64,000 nucleotides of DNA from Magnaporthiopsis rhizophila (taxonomy: Eukaryota > Ascomycota > Sordariomycetes > Magnaporthales > Magnaporthaceae): NCBI GenBank assembly GCA_003049465.1, contig PYSS01000075.1, positions 124,001-188,000 on the forward strand, in the 5' to 3' direction. The position numbers and the translations under genes were made by a program. Positions 9,813 to 21,190 of the stretch are shown here, one piece after another. Below the pieces are notes generated by a model. That model was not told where the DNA came from and searched no databases. It was given only the letters and a program-made list of their open reading frames with translations. Each line of letters opens with the position of its first letter. Position 1 is the first letter of the stretch.

Positions 9813-12721
9813 TCATCGTCTCATCTGAGCCTGCTGGAACTGATACATGAGTCCCAGCACTCCAACTTCGGGCTCCTGCGCCTTTGCGGTACTGTTCTCC
9901 CTCGACAGCGCCTTGGTTGGTGACGTCTGCCACGTCGACTCGTCCAGGTCGCCGCCGCTTTCGTATACATCCCCCTCACCGGGTTTGCCCACGTCGCCAT
10001 CCTCCCTTCCGTCCTCGGTTGCGGCCTCTTCTATAATGTTCCGGTCGCCAGGATGCCCGCCCCGCTGCTGGTGGCGTGGCCTGGTCAAGCTCATGTTGCC
10101 GAATGCGGAGGCTGCAGGTTGATTGTGTGGATCCAACAGTACCGACGCCATTGGCGAGGGCTGCGGCATGGCGGACCTGAACTGAGGGGCCCTCGCCGCC
10201 GCCTGCACTCCCGTTCCCGGGGCCCGACCCCCGCTTCCGCGTCCGCGCTCCCGTCCGGCAATGCGTGACTGCTGCATGTCGGCGGCTAGCGTTGGCGAGT
10301 AGAGGCCCGGGAATGAGGGCGGCGGTTGGAACTGATGCCGGGAACCATGTTGGTGGCTGCCCGGCAGACCCGTCTTGGGGTTGATTACGTAGTGGTCCAA
10401 AAAACCGTAGAAAGATGCTGCCATCTTGCCATGCTTGGTGGAATAGTAGCCATCTCTCACATCCGTTGCCGGCTGCTTCTGATTCTCGACGCCTTTCTTG
10501 AAGTCAAAGACGGCAAAGGAACAGACGTAGCCCAGGCCGTCGACATGGATCGTGAATTCGCGGAAGAAATCAATAATCTGATCGCTCGTCTTGGGCAGGC
10601 TGACCAGAAGGACCAGAGGCGTGAGCAGGATGCTGATGATCTCTTCGAGGAATATCAGCGGCTTTGGCTTGTAGAGCTCCGAGAACTCCGTCTTCACCTC
10701 GGTGCTGTGGAGCCGGCCTTGCCAGTGGTCCGGCTCGTAGTGCGTGTACTCGATGACACTCTTCATTGCGAACTCGGGATCATAGACTTCGTTCTCGTCC
10801 GATATGTTGCCCCGCGCGGCCGCCCAGACGGCTCCCAAAACGCCAATGTAGAACATGGCGGTCCGGTCTGGCGTGATTTCGAACTTCAGAAACATCTCCG
10901 AGTCGAAAAGCGTTGCCACCGCCAGCACCGCGACGATCGAGCCGGCGATGAAGGAGACGGTGCGTGCCACCTGCTCCGTCTTCCGTTTGGGGAACTGATC
11001 GATATACCGCTTCGCAAACGGGTGCGACATATTGAGACGGTCGTTGAACAAGTGCTCTAGCTCATTGAACTCCCTGAACTTCCACTGCGCCAGGGAGGTG
11101 TAGGTCCTGGCGCCGAGCGCCGAGGGGTCGCTCCTGAATTCCTGCAGAAGTAACACGAACCCTATGGTCAGCGTCCACATCCGTCTTGGACGGAATTTGT
11201 TCGCAACGGGAAGGCATGTCTGAGGACATACATGGAAGTACATAAGGAAATACACTATGACCAGATACAGGGCGATAAAGGGTGCCATGACGAGGATCAT
11301 GAAGCCGGCGAATGCGAAGCGCGACCGCAACTTCTGGCTCAGCTGCCCGCGACGCCCGGCCCTCAGAAACTCCTCGTTGACCTGGCCGTTGGCGTCAAAG
11401 ACGAAATCCAGGATGCTGAATTCGATAGCGAACTTGATGCACTCGGACATGTGCTGCCTCTTGCTCAAAAAAGGAAGGGGTATTGTCAGGTCGAGTACGT
11501 CTTTGTTGAGGAGAGCGATGAGGAAGTTCTCTCTCCTCATGATGCGGTTGCATATGTCGTGTGCGTCCAGTCGCTCCTTGGATTGGCTGCCGACCCAGGC
11601 ACGCTGGACCCTTGTCAGGTTGCTAGCTGTCTTGGGGTGCGAGTCTCGTAAAGACATGATCCTGGCGACCACATCCTGCCACGAGACTGATTGCATGTCG
11701 GCTTCGGGTATGTTGAGAAGGTGAGTGTAGAATTCCCGAAGAAGGCGCAGCTGCCGGAGCTGCAAGATGAGCTGCATGCCCCGGACGACAAACCAAACCC
11801 AAAAGAGCCACAGTCCCAAGTTCCAGACGGCGCCCATATTCTGAGTGCACTGGGGGATGGTGACTTCTGACAACTTCTTGCTTTGTGGGATCTTGCGATA
11901 GTCAACGCATTGGGTGAGGAAGGTCATGAAGACAACAACAAACGTGGCGTTTCTGCAGGCGAGCTTGTGCGTCAGTGAGAGAGGCCTCAAGGAGGGAGGG
12001 GTGATGAGGGTGTCATGCGGATCGGAAGATGAACGTACACAAGCTCGAGCACGCGGTCTAGGATGATGCACCAGAAACCCGAGGCTCGATAGTAGTTGTA
12101 GACCTCGGTAGTAAACCTGTCGAGATTGGAGACATTAACCCATCTCCACAGGGCCCTCTCCCGAGGACTACCGGCGACTCGGTCGGCTATGCTAGGGGGA
12201 GCCGGCTGGCCGGGCCTTCCGGGACCGCTGCCCCGCGGCTGATTATCGTCGGCATGTAGCCTCTGCTGGTTCTGTGCAGCTTCCCACTGCCCCCTTGTCT
12301 TCCTGGACGATGGACCGGGAATCGCAGGCTGTCGTGCCTGTTTCCGGTCGGAGGCGGGGGATCGCTTTGGCGGAGGTCCCCGAGGGGTTTCGACCAGAAG
12401 AGACTCCGGGACGTCGTTGTCGGCGTCGTCCTCGGGAACTCCGGCCATCCAGCGTGAAGCGGCCGTGGTGGGGCGGCGGTGGAATCCGTCTTGGGTAGAG
12501 GGACCGGCATCGCTTGGGATGGAAAGCCGGCTGCCCTCGGTGACGAGTCGCTCTGCCTCATCGAGGTCGTAATCTTGGAACGATCTGTTCAGATTCTCTT
12601 GGTCGATATCGACGCCAGCGCCCCCTTCGATGTCCGCGGCGGAGTCTCTTCCTCTCAGCTCTTCGTAAAACGAACGGCCTCGATCCTGCGGAAGCAACCG
12701 CGAGAAGACGTTTGACGCCAT
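9813..12721 (-). CDS. ATG9: Autophagy protein ATG9 (phospholipid scramblase)
   Basis: ATG9 is the multispanning membrane protein of autophagy; its vesicles seed the phagophore and it scrambles lipids delivered by Atg2. Exons 12721-12039, 11952-11232 and 11141-9813 encode 910 aa. Introns are 86 and 90 nt with GTACGT and GTATGT donors. The N-terminal ~200 residues are acidic and disordered. The core contains several hydrophobic spans, including FMILVMAPFIALYLVIVYFL, and the conserved segments WKFREFNELEHLFNDRL and HPFAKRYIDQFP. A long Gly/Arg/Pro-rich tail follows. I start at MASNVFSRLLP because this opening is family-typical; the open frame extends only 10 codons further upstream. It faces COG6 across a 1.1-kb divergent intergenic region. 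Confidence 0.97.
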
Positions 12722-13854
12722 GGCCACTTTCGATGTTTTGTCCACTAGCAAGTGACTGGCGACTTCATGACAGGGTCTATCGGCGCGCCAGGGTATTTAT
12801 GCCGCGGTATGAGCTCCTAGATGTTGGCTTGCGGGCGTCTCGAAGTAACAGAAACGGTCGGCAGTTCTGGCGAGGCTTGCGGGGCTCGTTGTTGGGAGAC
12901 GCGGCGGGCAAACAACAGATCGGGAGCAGGTTCAGAACTCGACCACGGCGGAAGGGAGAGACCGGACTAAAATCTGGAGATGGGTCGCAAACTGGGAAAG
13001 CGTGGTACTTCCTGGGTGGACATGGAAGGGCCGAGGCGAAGCGGGCGCGCACGCGATGGGGTTCAGTGATGCAGGGCGGTCATATGCTTTGGGAGCACTG
13101 CAAGCATGTCATGGTCGGCTGGCAAGCAGCCCAGGGTCAGCTATCTGGGCATTTGATCGGGGCCGCTAAAACCACCGTTAAAATTCCTGGGTGTGTTTCA
13201 CTCTGGAAATAAATGCAAGCAAGCAAACACCTACCTACAATAAAGGAAATACTCCAAGGTGTGGGTGTGAGAGATGCAGGCAGAAGGAAGCCGTCCAAGA
13301 GCGAGGTCGGCGTCTGCAGGCAGGCCCCTGGGATCCAGTGGTGAGGGGACGGGGCTGTCAGTGGAGAGTTCAGAGGCGGATGACGCGCCCATCGGGGATC
13401 AGCTGATGCGAACCACCAGGTCTAAGCGGGCGGTGACTGTTTGTGCCGGCTTATTGAGCGCTGTTCAGGGCGCCATGCGCCTGGCTTTTCACCGCCTTCG
13501 GCCCCATTCAACCCCCACAGCCCCCACAGTGCCGCCAGCAGAGCCAGTCCGTCGGAGCTTCCAAAAGCTGGCTGCCATTTCATTGAGCTCAGGCAGCTTC
13601 TCTGGCCTCAGCATGCATGAGCCTTCAGAAAGTGCTTGCAGTGTAACACCAAGTAACACTGCCGAATACCATTAAATCCGCCTGGCTCGCCCCTATTACC
13701 GCTTGGCTGAGTTGTGCTGTTTGAGTCCTAGTTTCCCCCACGGACCAATGTCATCTGTTCCGCCGAAAAGTTTCGGCTCGAGGTGACTCTAGGAAGCCAT
13801 TACGGCGAGCAGATTCAGGGGCAAGCACCGCAAGCAGCCCCCCAGCGTGTGCCC
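12722..13854. other. Divergent intergenic region, ATG9 / COG6
   Basis: About 1.1 kb separates the two start codons and should hold both promoters. I see no gene and no clear TATA element that I would assign. Confidence 0.5.
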
Positions 13855-16045
13855 ATGATGGCCACCGTCACGCCAGCCTCTGCTACGGGTGCCGGATCAG
13901 GTTCTACAACTGCGATCAAGGGCTCCTTAAATCCTCTTTCCTCCAAAGTCACCTCGGTGCTCTCTACGTCGTATGCGGACTCGGAGTTTCGAGACGCGCT
14001 CGCGCTCCTGGACAGCCGGGGGTTGCAAAACACGGCCGAGACCCGGCGGCGTCTCCGGCTGGACCTCCAGAAAGAGGTGATCGACAGCAATGGCCAGATA
14101 ATCAACGAGTTTGGTCGCGTCGCAGACGTGAGTAGGCGTTACGTCGCCACCTCCCTCCTTGTGCCAGGACAGGAACTGATCGACTGCTTCCCCGGAGATG
14201 CAGCAACTCCGGCGTATAGGCAGCACAATAGAAAAGCTGAATAAGAGCTATTCCGAAATGAAAAGTCAGATCACGGCGGCTCACGACGCCACGTCAACCG
14301 TGCTTCAGGAGGCTTCGTCGCTCATGGCCGAAAAGCGCCAGGTCGAGACCAAGCAGCGTCTCCTCAGGGCCTTCCAGAGCCACTTCCTGCTCTCTGATGA
14401 TGAAGTTGCCATCCTAACCCTGTCGGCCGAGCCGGTTGATGACCACTTCTTTAATGTGCTCTCGAAGGCGCGTCGAATCAGCAAGGATTGCGAGATCCTG
14501 CTCGGATTTGAGAACCAGACGCTGGGGCTCCAGGTCACGGAGCAGACCTCCAAGAACCTGGACCTAGCATTCCAGAAACTATACAGGTGGATCCAACGCG
14601 AATTCAAGACGCTGAATCTGGAGAGCCCTCAGATCGGCTCTTCGATCCGTCGGGCGCTACGTGTGCTTGCCGAGCGCCCGACTCTCTTCCAGAACTGCCT
14701 CGACTTCTTCGCCGAGGCCCGTGAGCACGTCCTCTCGGATGCATTCTTCACAGCCCTTACTGGAAACAGGAGCGGCGGCGGCGGCGGCGTGGATCACTCT
14801 GTTAAGCCCATAGAGTTAGCTGCACACGACCCCCTGCGCTACGTCGGGGACATGCTTGCCTGGACGCACTCTGCTACTGTCAGCGAGCGCGAGGCGCTCG
14901 AGGTGCTTTTCGTCTCGGACGGCGACGAGATCGCGCGGGGGATCCAGTCCGGCCGCGACACCGAGGTATGGCGTCTTGTGGATGAGGATGGCGCAGAGGC
15001 GCCCGAGTTTGACCCGGTCAAAGCGCTCAACGAGCTGGTCGACCGCGACGTCTCGGGCGCTGCTCGTATTCTGCGACAGAGGGTTGAGCACGTCATCCAA
15101 GCCAGCGAGGACACCATCCTGGCATATAAGCTTGCCAATCTGCTCAACTTCTACCGTACCACCTTCACCAAGCTCCTCAGCCAGGACTCGGTACTTGTCG
15201 AGTCCCTGCGCAACCTCGAGTCGGAGGCCCTCCGCCAATTCAGGTCGCTGATGCGCGACCACATCGCGACGCTGCAGAGCGACTTCCAGCACGTGCCCAC
15301 CGACCTGGCGCCTCCCGAGTTTCTGCAGTCATCGCTGCAGCAGCTAAACGCTATCATGAAGACGTATGACACGTCCTTGACGGCCTCGGGAGACCGAGAA
15401 GCCGACTTCCAGCCGATACTGGCCGAAGCTCTGGATCCCTTCGTTGCTGGATGCAAGGGCATCGCAAAGGGAATGGTGGCGCCTGCTAACTCTGTCTTCC
15501 TGATGAACTGCCTGTTGACCACCAAGAACGCGCTGGCTCCGTTTGACTTTACGCGGGGGCGGGTGGAGCAGTTGCAGTCAGAGGTTTCGGAGCAAAGCAG
15601 GGGGCTGACAGAGTGGCAATACCGTTTCTTGCGGGACGAATCTGGGCTCGAGGCGGTGTTTGAGGCCTTGCGGCCCCTTAGCGACCAGCCCGAAGATATC
15701 AAAAAGATCAGGTCACTGGAGCCGCTCTCGCCACCGGCACTGCTGCAAGCCAGCCAGGCCCTGGACGACTTCTTGCCGTCGGCCCTATTAGACGCGCTCG
15801 AAAACATCAAACACCTCCAGGACTCGGGGCTCGCGCGCAGGATCACGGAGGATGCAGCCGAGCGCTTCTGTGTCGATTTCGAGCACGTCGAGGATATGCT
15901 CATCTCGGCCGATGAGTTGGCGGAGCAAGAGCGTTTGGCTGAAGGCCGTGCAGGGGATGATGGTGACGGTGACAGTGACGGCGTGCAGAATCTCCGATCC
16001 ATATTCCCGCGGACGACTGGAGAGATCCGGGTGCTGCTATCATAG
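13855..16045 (+). CDS. COG6: Conserved oligomeric Golgi complex subunit 6
   Basis: COG6 belongs to lobe B of the COG tether, which captures retrograde vesicles at the Golgi. Exon 1 is 13855-14127 and exon 2 is 14198-16045, giving 706 aa, the expected size. The 70-nt intron has donor GTGAGT and acceptor CCCGGAG. Family signatures include the N-terminal coiled-coil start (LSSKVTSVLSTSY), the helical TKQRLLRAFQSHFLLSDDE region and LGFENQTLGLQVTEQTSK. The frame is open upstream to 13783, but without an ATG; the first in-frame ATG is the ATG ATG pair at 13855. A glycine run (about GGGGG, near 14773-14787) interrupts the middle of the protein and is probably a lineage-specific loop. Confidence 0.95.
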
Positions 16046-16464
16046 AGGGTGTGAATCGAATTGGTGTGTGTGTTGCCTTGTCTATATGATATTGGTGATG
16101 CCATCTGCCCCTTTTCCGTCAACAATCATTTGCGACCATCGGGGAAGTTGCACATGAAAACCCTAACCCTTTCAACACAAGTCTGACCCACCAGGGTCTG
16201 CCCAGTTACGTCACTGCATGCCATTTGGGCGCGCGGCTCTCTTGACAGCGCAAAATATCGCTCGTGGAAGAGCCCACACTCGCTCCCATTACATATCAAA
16301 TAAACAGACCTCGGTAATCCAGGTAGAGGCCTGTTGTCCTGCTGTCGGCCGATTAGGCGTTTGATCTGCTCATCGAACCCGCCGGCAACCACGGTTTTAG
16401 TGCTCTCACCTGGTCCGAGAGCACGAGCAAAGAGGGCTGTGATGAGGGTCCGACTCCCTCCAGA
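16046..16464. other. Intergenic, COG6 3' end to AAA ATPase start
   Basis: About 420 bp between tandem plus-strand genes. Nothing is recognised beyond presumed 3' and 5' untranslated sequence. Confidence 0.5.
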
Positions 16465-18876
16465 ATGGATGTCAACAAGCCCTTGACGGCGCGGCTCACA
16501 TCAACCTACGATCAATGCTTCGATGACTGCAAGGCCGCCATCGCGCTGGAAGAAAAGGTAACAGCCAGTGGGCTATCTCGCCACGTCTCGGCCAGCAGCT
16601 AACGGCCTGCACGCGCGAATAGGACGAAATAGCTGCCGCCGATCAGCTCTGGAAGACCGTTGTCGAGAGGATACACGGCTTCAGGCGCATCGTGCCCCCC
16701 ACGCATGTCTTCCGGTGTGAGATAGGCAAGGACGCCATCAAGGGCCTGCGCGAGCTCGAGTTGACGGCCCAGGAACATGTCGACCTCCACGAGGGCCTAC
16801 GCTTGTCGCTACAGAGTTTCACCCTTAGCGAGCCGTCCTCAAGCCTACCAGTCCCCTCACCCGGCCGACAGGATGACTCCCCGACATATCTGGATCCTCC
16901 CCCGTTACCACCACGCCCTCCGCTGCCTCCTCGGCGCATCAGTTCACCTGCGCATGCGAACGTTTTGAATGGCAGATCGAGTGCTGACTCAAGCAGGTCT
17001 CAGTCGTACCTCGACCCTGCTGCGTCCTCATCCTCGGCTCCTATACCGCTCCCGCCGTCTTCCGATCGCAGCGCGGACAGATCGGCGAGCCCAGCTACAC
17101 ACAAGTTCAGGAAGACCCTGAGAACCGGGAAGCCTGGCTTCCGGCTCAGGGATGCGGTGACCACGGCCCCAGGGGCCGACAAGGCTGCCGCCGCTGCGTG
17201 GATCGCCCGCGACTCCAGGTTAACGGAACGGATCCCTAGTATCGGGGAGACCTCCTCAAGCGCACTGCCAGCTGCGCAACGGGCTCCAAATCCCGCAACT
17301 GAACAATCCAGCCTCCGTTATGATCGACACACCCGCCGGCTTGTTCCCAGGGATAACACGAGAGCCGGGGATCCGCCGCCATCGCTGTCCCCCAGCGCTG
17401 CCGTCGCGGCTTTGAGAAAAGTCACCAATGATTCGGGAAGGGTAGAGGCCTCTGGGTCGAGAGACAGACAGTCAGATACTAGGAATAATCGGAGTCCATC
17501 GAGCAATAGCCCCAGCCGACATCGGTACCAATCGAACAGGGGCATAGATGCCGCCGCCGACGCCGGGAGCCCCCGAGCACGCCCTAGCAGGCGGCCTGTC
17601 AGAAGTTTGCAGTCACATGATCTAGAGACCAGAAAGGGCATTGATAGGACGTTATCTGGCAACTCGAGGCTTGAGAGGCGTCTGAGACACGAGCCTCTTG
17701 CAGCAGAGGTGTCGGCCAACGACGGAGCCGAGGACCCTGTCGACAGCTGGGAGTCGAAGGACGCACCCCCATCGGAACCCGAAGATAAAGAAGATACAGC
17801 AGAAGATACAGCGGCCTCGGCTTGGACCGTTAGACGGAAGCGGGTTTTGCAGAATCTGCCGCCGGGTGTCGAGAAGCACATGGCGACGCAGATCCTGAAC
17901 GAGATCGATCCCAGCAAGGATGTGGTGCACTGGGGGTCTATTGCAGGGCTCGAGGAGGCCAAAAACGCCCTCAAGGAGGCGGTAGTGTATCCTTTTCTAC
18001 GCCCTGATCTCTTCAAAGGTCTCCGCGAGCCCCCAAAGGGGATCCTGCTGTTTGGGCCGCCAGGCACTGGCAAAACGATGCTCGCCCGCGCCATTGCAAC
18101 CGAGTCCGAGTCAACGTTCGTGGCCGTCACAGCCAGCACCCTGAACAGCAAGTACCTTGGCGAATCGGAGAAACACGTCCGCGCTCTCTTCGCTGTTGCC
18201 AAGTTGCTCGCCCCTAGCATCATCTTCATCGACGAGGTGGACTCGGTCCTCTCCCAGAGGTCGAGTTCCAGCGAGCACGAGGCCAGCCGACGGCTCAAGA
18301 CCGAGTTTCTGATCCAATGGAGCAACCTTGAGAAATCCAGTGCAGGAAAAATGAATGGACAGAACGACAACCGGGTCTTGGTGCTGGCTGCAACCAACCG
18401 CCCATGGGACCTGGACGATGCAGCAACGCGCAGATTCGCCCGCCGGCAGTACATCCCTCTGCCCGAGGCGGAGACTCGGAGCGTGCAACTTCGGACTCTC
18501 CTCGAGTCGGAGCTGAAGCATTGCCTCAGTGGCGCCGACATTGAGGAGCTCGTGAGGCTAACAGATGGTAGGTGATACCCGATCGGGTCCCTGGAGCAGC
18601 CTGCTGTTGGTGTTATTATGATCTATGCTCTTTGCAAGACCTAACCAGGACACAGGGTATTCGGGATCGGACCTGACGCACTGGGCGCGGCAAGCGTCGT
18701 ACGGGCCCCTGAGGTCGCACGGCGAGGCTGTTCTGCACATGACACCCGACGAGATCCGGCCAGTCGACATGTCGGATTTTGTTGCCTGCCTCAAGACGGT
18801 TCGGCCAAGTGTGAACCAGGACAGCCTCAAACAGTTTGAGGAGTGGGCCAAGCAGTTTGGCGAGAGGATCGGGTAG
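16465..18876 (+). CDS. Sap1/fidgetin-like AAA ATPase with MIT-like N terminus
   Basis: This is a meiotic-clade AAA ATPase (Sap1/Yta6, fidgetin, spastin, Vps4 group). Exons 16465-16557, 16623-18567 and 18656-18876 give 752 aa. The first ~100 residues are helical and resemble an MIT domain (DQCFDDCKAAIALEEK... AADQLWK). About 300 disordered Ser/Arg/Pro-rich residues follow. The AAA domain has Walker A GPPGTGKT at about 509-516, Walker B IIFIDEVDS at about 564-572, the sensor-like ATNRPWDLDDAA and the arginine-containing RRFARRQYIPLP. The last join makes TDGYSGSDL, a clade hallmark. A C-terminal Vps4-like helix ends the protein. All catalytic motifs look intact. The family disassembles or severs polymers such as microtubules or ESCRT-III; which one applies here is not visible. 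Confidence 0.92.
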
Positions 18877-19507
18877 CGGTCAGCCGCCCGTAAGCCACGC
18901 ATTATGAACGCATAAAATCCTTGGTTGGGAATTCTCAAATCAGATACACGGCAAACCAGAGCCAAGACGGGGCAGTTTCGGGTATACATGTGTGGACGGC
19001 AAAGAGGTTACATGGAAATATATATACGATACTACTAGGGCTTTTGGCGAATATAAGCGATACCATTCGGGATCCGGCTCTTGTTCGAAACAGATGCCAC
19101 CTGGTGTGGTCCGGACCAGGCGCGAACGCACCCACAAAAACAAGCGCGATCCGAGTCGGGTGGCTTGGTGTGGTAATTTGGATACACACACGCATTTGAG
19201 GTGCTTTATACAGACAAAATGTATCTTACAGTCGTGATACAGCCGATCACCCTCTAGGCCTCAACCCAACATCAGGCCAGAGGTATGCCACGGGGCGGCG
19301 TGGCCTGTGGGGTTTATTTTTGTTACTTGTTTCCTTGGTGTCATAAGCCATGGCCGTGACTGAGGGCGGGTCAATGGAAAGCGTGATCTGGCTGCCGCGA
19401 ACCTCCTGAAAAATGTCGGAAATCGACCAGCACGCGGAGATGTAGATACGCCCTCAATTCCCGTCAAGCGCCGCAAGAAGTGTCATGGTGACATAATAAA
19501 AGTGGTT
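18877..19507. other. Convergent intergenic region
   Basis: About 630 bp between the stop codons of the AAA ATPase gene and the mitochondrial uS17 gene. Presumably two 3' UTRs; no gene is recognised. Confidence 0.5.
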
Positions 19508-20102
19508 TTATACGGACACCTCTGCCGGCGATGCTGGCGCTTCTGCTGCTGCTGCCGGCGTGTTGGGCCTGTACGTCGCCTCGGCCTTTGCCTTCCTGGC
19601 CAGCTTGAGCCGTTTCTTCTCCTCCTTGGCCGCGAGGCGCGCCTTCTCGGCCTCGGCGTCGCGCATGGCGCGCCGCTCCAGCTTGGCCGCGCGCTTGGTC
19701 TCGGCCTCGGCGATCCGGTCGGCCACCGACGGCACGGGCGGCCGCTCCTTGGCCGGCCGCCCGGCCGCCGCGAGGATCTGCGTCACGACGTGGCGCTTGT
19801 GCCGCGACGAGCGCCAGCCGGGCTGCATGGAGATGACGTCGCCCGTCGCGAGGGAGTTGTTTGGGTCGTGGACGAGGTGGGTTTCTGGGCGTTTGAAGTG
19901 CTGTCGTTTTGTTGGAGGGAAGCGTTAGCAAGGTGATGAGGCGAGAGTTGGTTGGTTGGTCTCTTACCTTCTTGATCTGGTCGTTCCACACCCGCCCGCC
20001 AACGCGCACCTTGACCGTGCGGTCCATCAGGCCGGCCGACACGACGACGCCCTGGATCTCGCGGAAGCCGCGCTTCGCCGCGGCCAGCATGGGCGTCGAC
20101 AT
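19508..20102 (-). CDS. MRPS17: Mitochondrial small ribosomal subunit protein uS17m
   Basis: Bacterial-type S17 homologue that binds 16S-like rRNA in the mitochondrial small subunit. Exon 1 is 20102-19968 and exon 2 is 19900-19508; the 67-nt intron has a GTAAGA donor. The product is 175 aa. The S17 OB-fold is visible as GVVVSAGLMDRTVKVRV, then (across the intron) DQIKK-HFKRPETHLVHDP, NNSLATGDVISMQPGWR and SRHKRHVVTQIL. The C-terminal ~75 residues are a Lys/Ala/Glu-rich, probably helical extension of the kind common in fungal mitoribosomal proteins. A second in-frame ATG four codons on is an alternative start. Confidence 0.93.
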
Positions 20103-20378
20103 GGCTTCGACTTGTGAGGTGGGGTATGCGCCCCCTGTTCTTTGCGACTCCTTTTTTTTTTGGCCTCGAATGGCTTTGTTTCTGTCCGTGGCCCTGTCAG
20201 GCTTCCGCGCTTGTCCGACCAGGGGGGATGTGCGTCGTCGGTGGTAAGCGGAAGCTGGCGTGCTGCGCTGTCGTCGTCGGCGTCGTCGCAAGGCTGCTGC
20301 TGCCAATTTTTGCTGCCAGAGAGTTGTCGGCGGAGCTCAATTGGACCCACTCGGGTACTTCGAGTCGGAGCGTCTCTG

Positions 20379-20388
20379 ATTGGCCAAT
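20379..20388. promoter_or_regulatory. Palindromic CCAAT element upstream of MRPS17
   Basis: ATTGGCCAAT is a perfect 10-bp palindrome carrying CCAAT on both strands. It lies about 277 bp upstream of the MRPS17 start codon. CCAAT boxes are bound by the HAP complex, which in fungi controls many mitochondrial and respiratory genes, so the location is suggestive. Function is inferred. Confidence 0.45.
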
Positions 20389-21083
20389 ACAGAACCAGAC
20401 GAGGACAATTCCTCGCCAGTGACAAAAAAAGGGGGAGAAAAGAAAAATAAATTAAAAATAAAAGGAAGAAATGGAGAAGAGTCTGAGTCTAGGCTATTCT
20501 AATCTGCTTCCGGAGATCAAACTCTGCGAGCCGTATTGCTGGCCTCGCTCCTTACCCACTTGCCCCATGCTTCCCAACTTTTCCAGCCAATGCAATAACA
20601 CCCTCTGTTTGGACAAGCTTTTGCCGGTAAGCCTAGGTAGTTGATAGCAAGACCTGTTGCGTCGGTTTCTGTACTCTACATTCAAGATTTAATGTAAGAA
20701 AAAGAAACTATATATCCAATCAAGCCGGGAGCCATCAATACTCTCGGCACCCGCCTCTACGCCTATGCGTCCGCCTGGCTTCACTACCTAGCACACCCCC
20801 GACACACCTTACGGTCAAGCTAGCGAAAGAGCAGATACAAAAGAATAAAACACCAAAATCCGACCTCGGAGAGAACCTTCAGCGTACACCATTGAACTAG
20901 GTTGGTGGTGCGTTGTGTTCCCGCGAACGTTCCAACGCCGGGGCGTAGGTGAACAGGGAGCATCAGTGACACAAGAGCAGCTTCGAGCTTTGGTTGGGCT
21001 CCGCAGTAAGAGACGTGGATGCCATGTGTCGATCTCAGCGGGTGCCAATAGCTGCACCAACAACCACGGAGTCTGCCGTGCTC
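20389..21083. other. Intergenic, upstream of MRPS17
   Basis: About 700 bp up to the stop codon of the next minus-strand gene. Nothing else is recognised. Confidence 0.5.
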
Positions 21084-21150
21084 TCAAGCAGAGACGCTGC
21101 GGCGGGCGAGGCGCTGGTTTCCCTGCCGCTGGCGTTGTTGCTGTTGCTGG

Positions 21151-21190
<40 letters not shown>

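Noticed and set aside
10326..11060. 244-codon plus-strand frame opposite ATG9
   Set aside because: It is antisense to conserved ATG9 transmembrane sequence and shows no domain.
13783..13854. Extension of COG6 upstream of 13855
   Set aside because: The frame is open but has no ATG; the 13855 ATG pair is the first start codon.
15151..16125. 324-codon minus-strand frame opposite COG6
   Set aside because: A Ser/Arg-rich shadow typical of the reverse frame of a GC-rich gene.
17318..18541. 407-codon minus-strand frame opposite the AAA ATPase
   Set aside because: The opposite strand carries intact Walker A/B and a spliced AAA domain; this frame has none.
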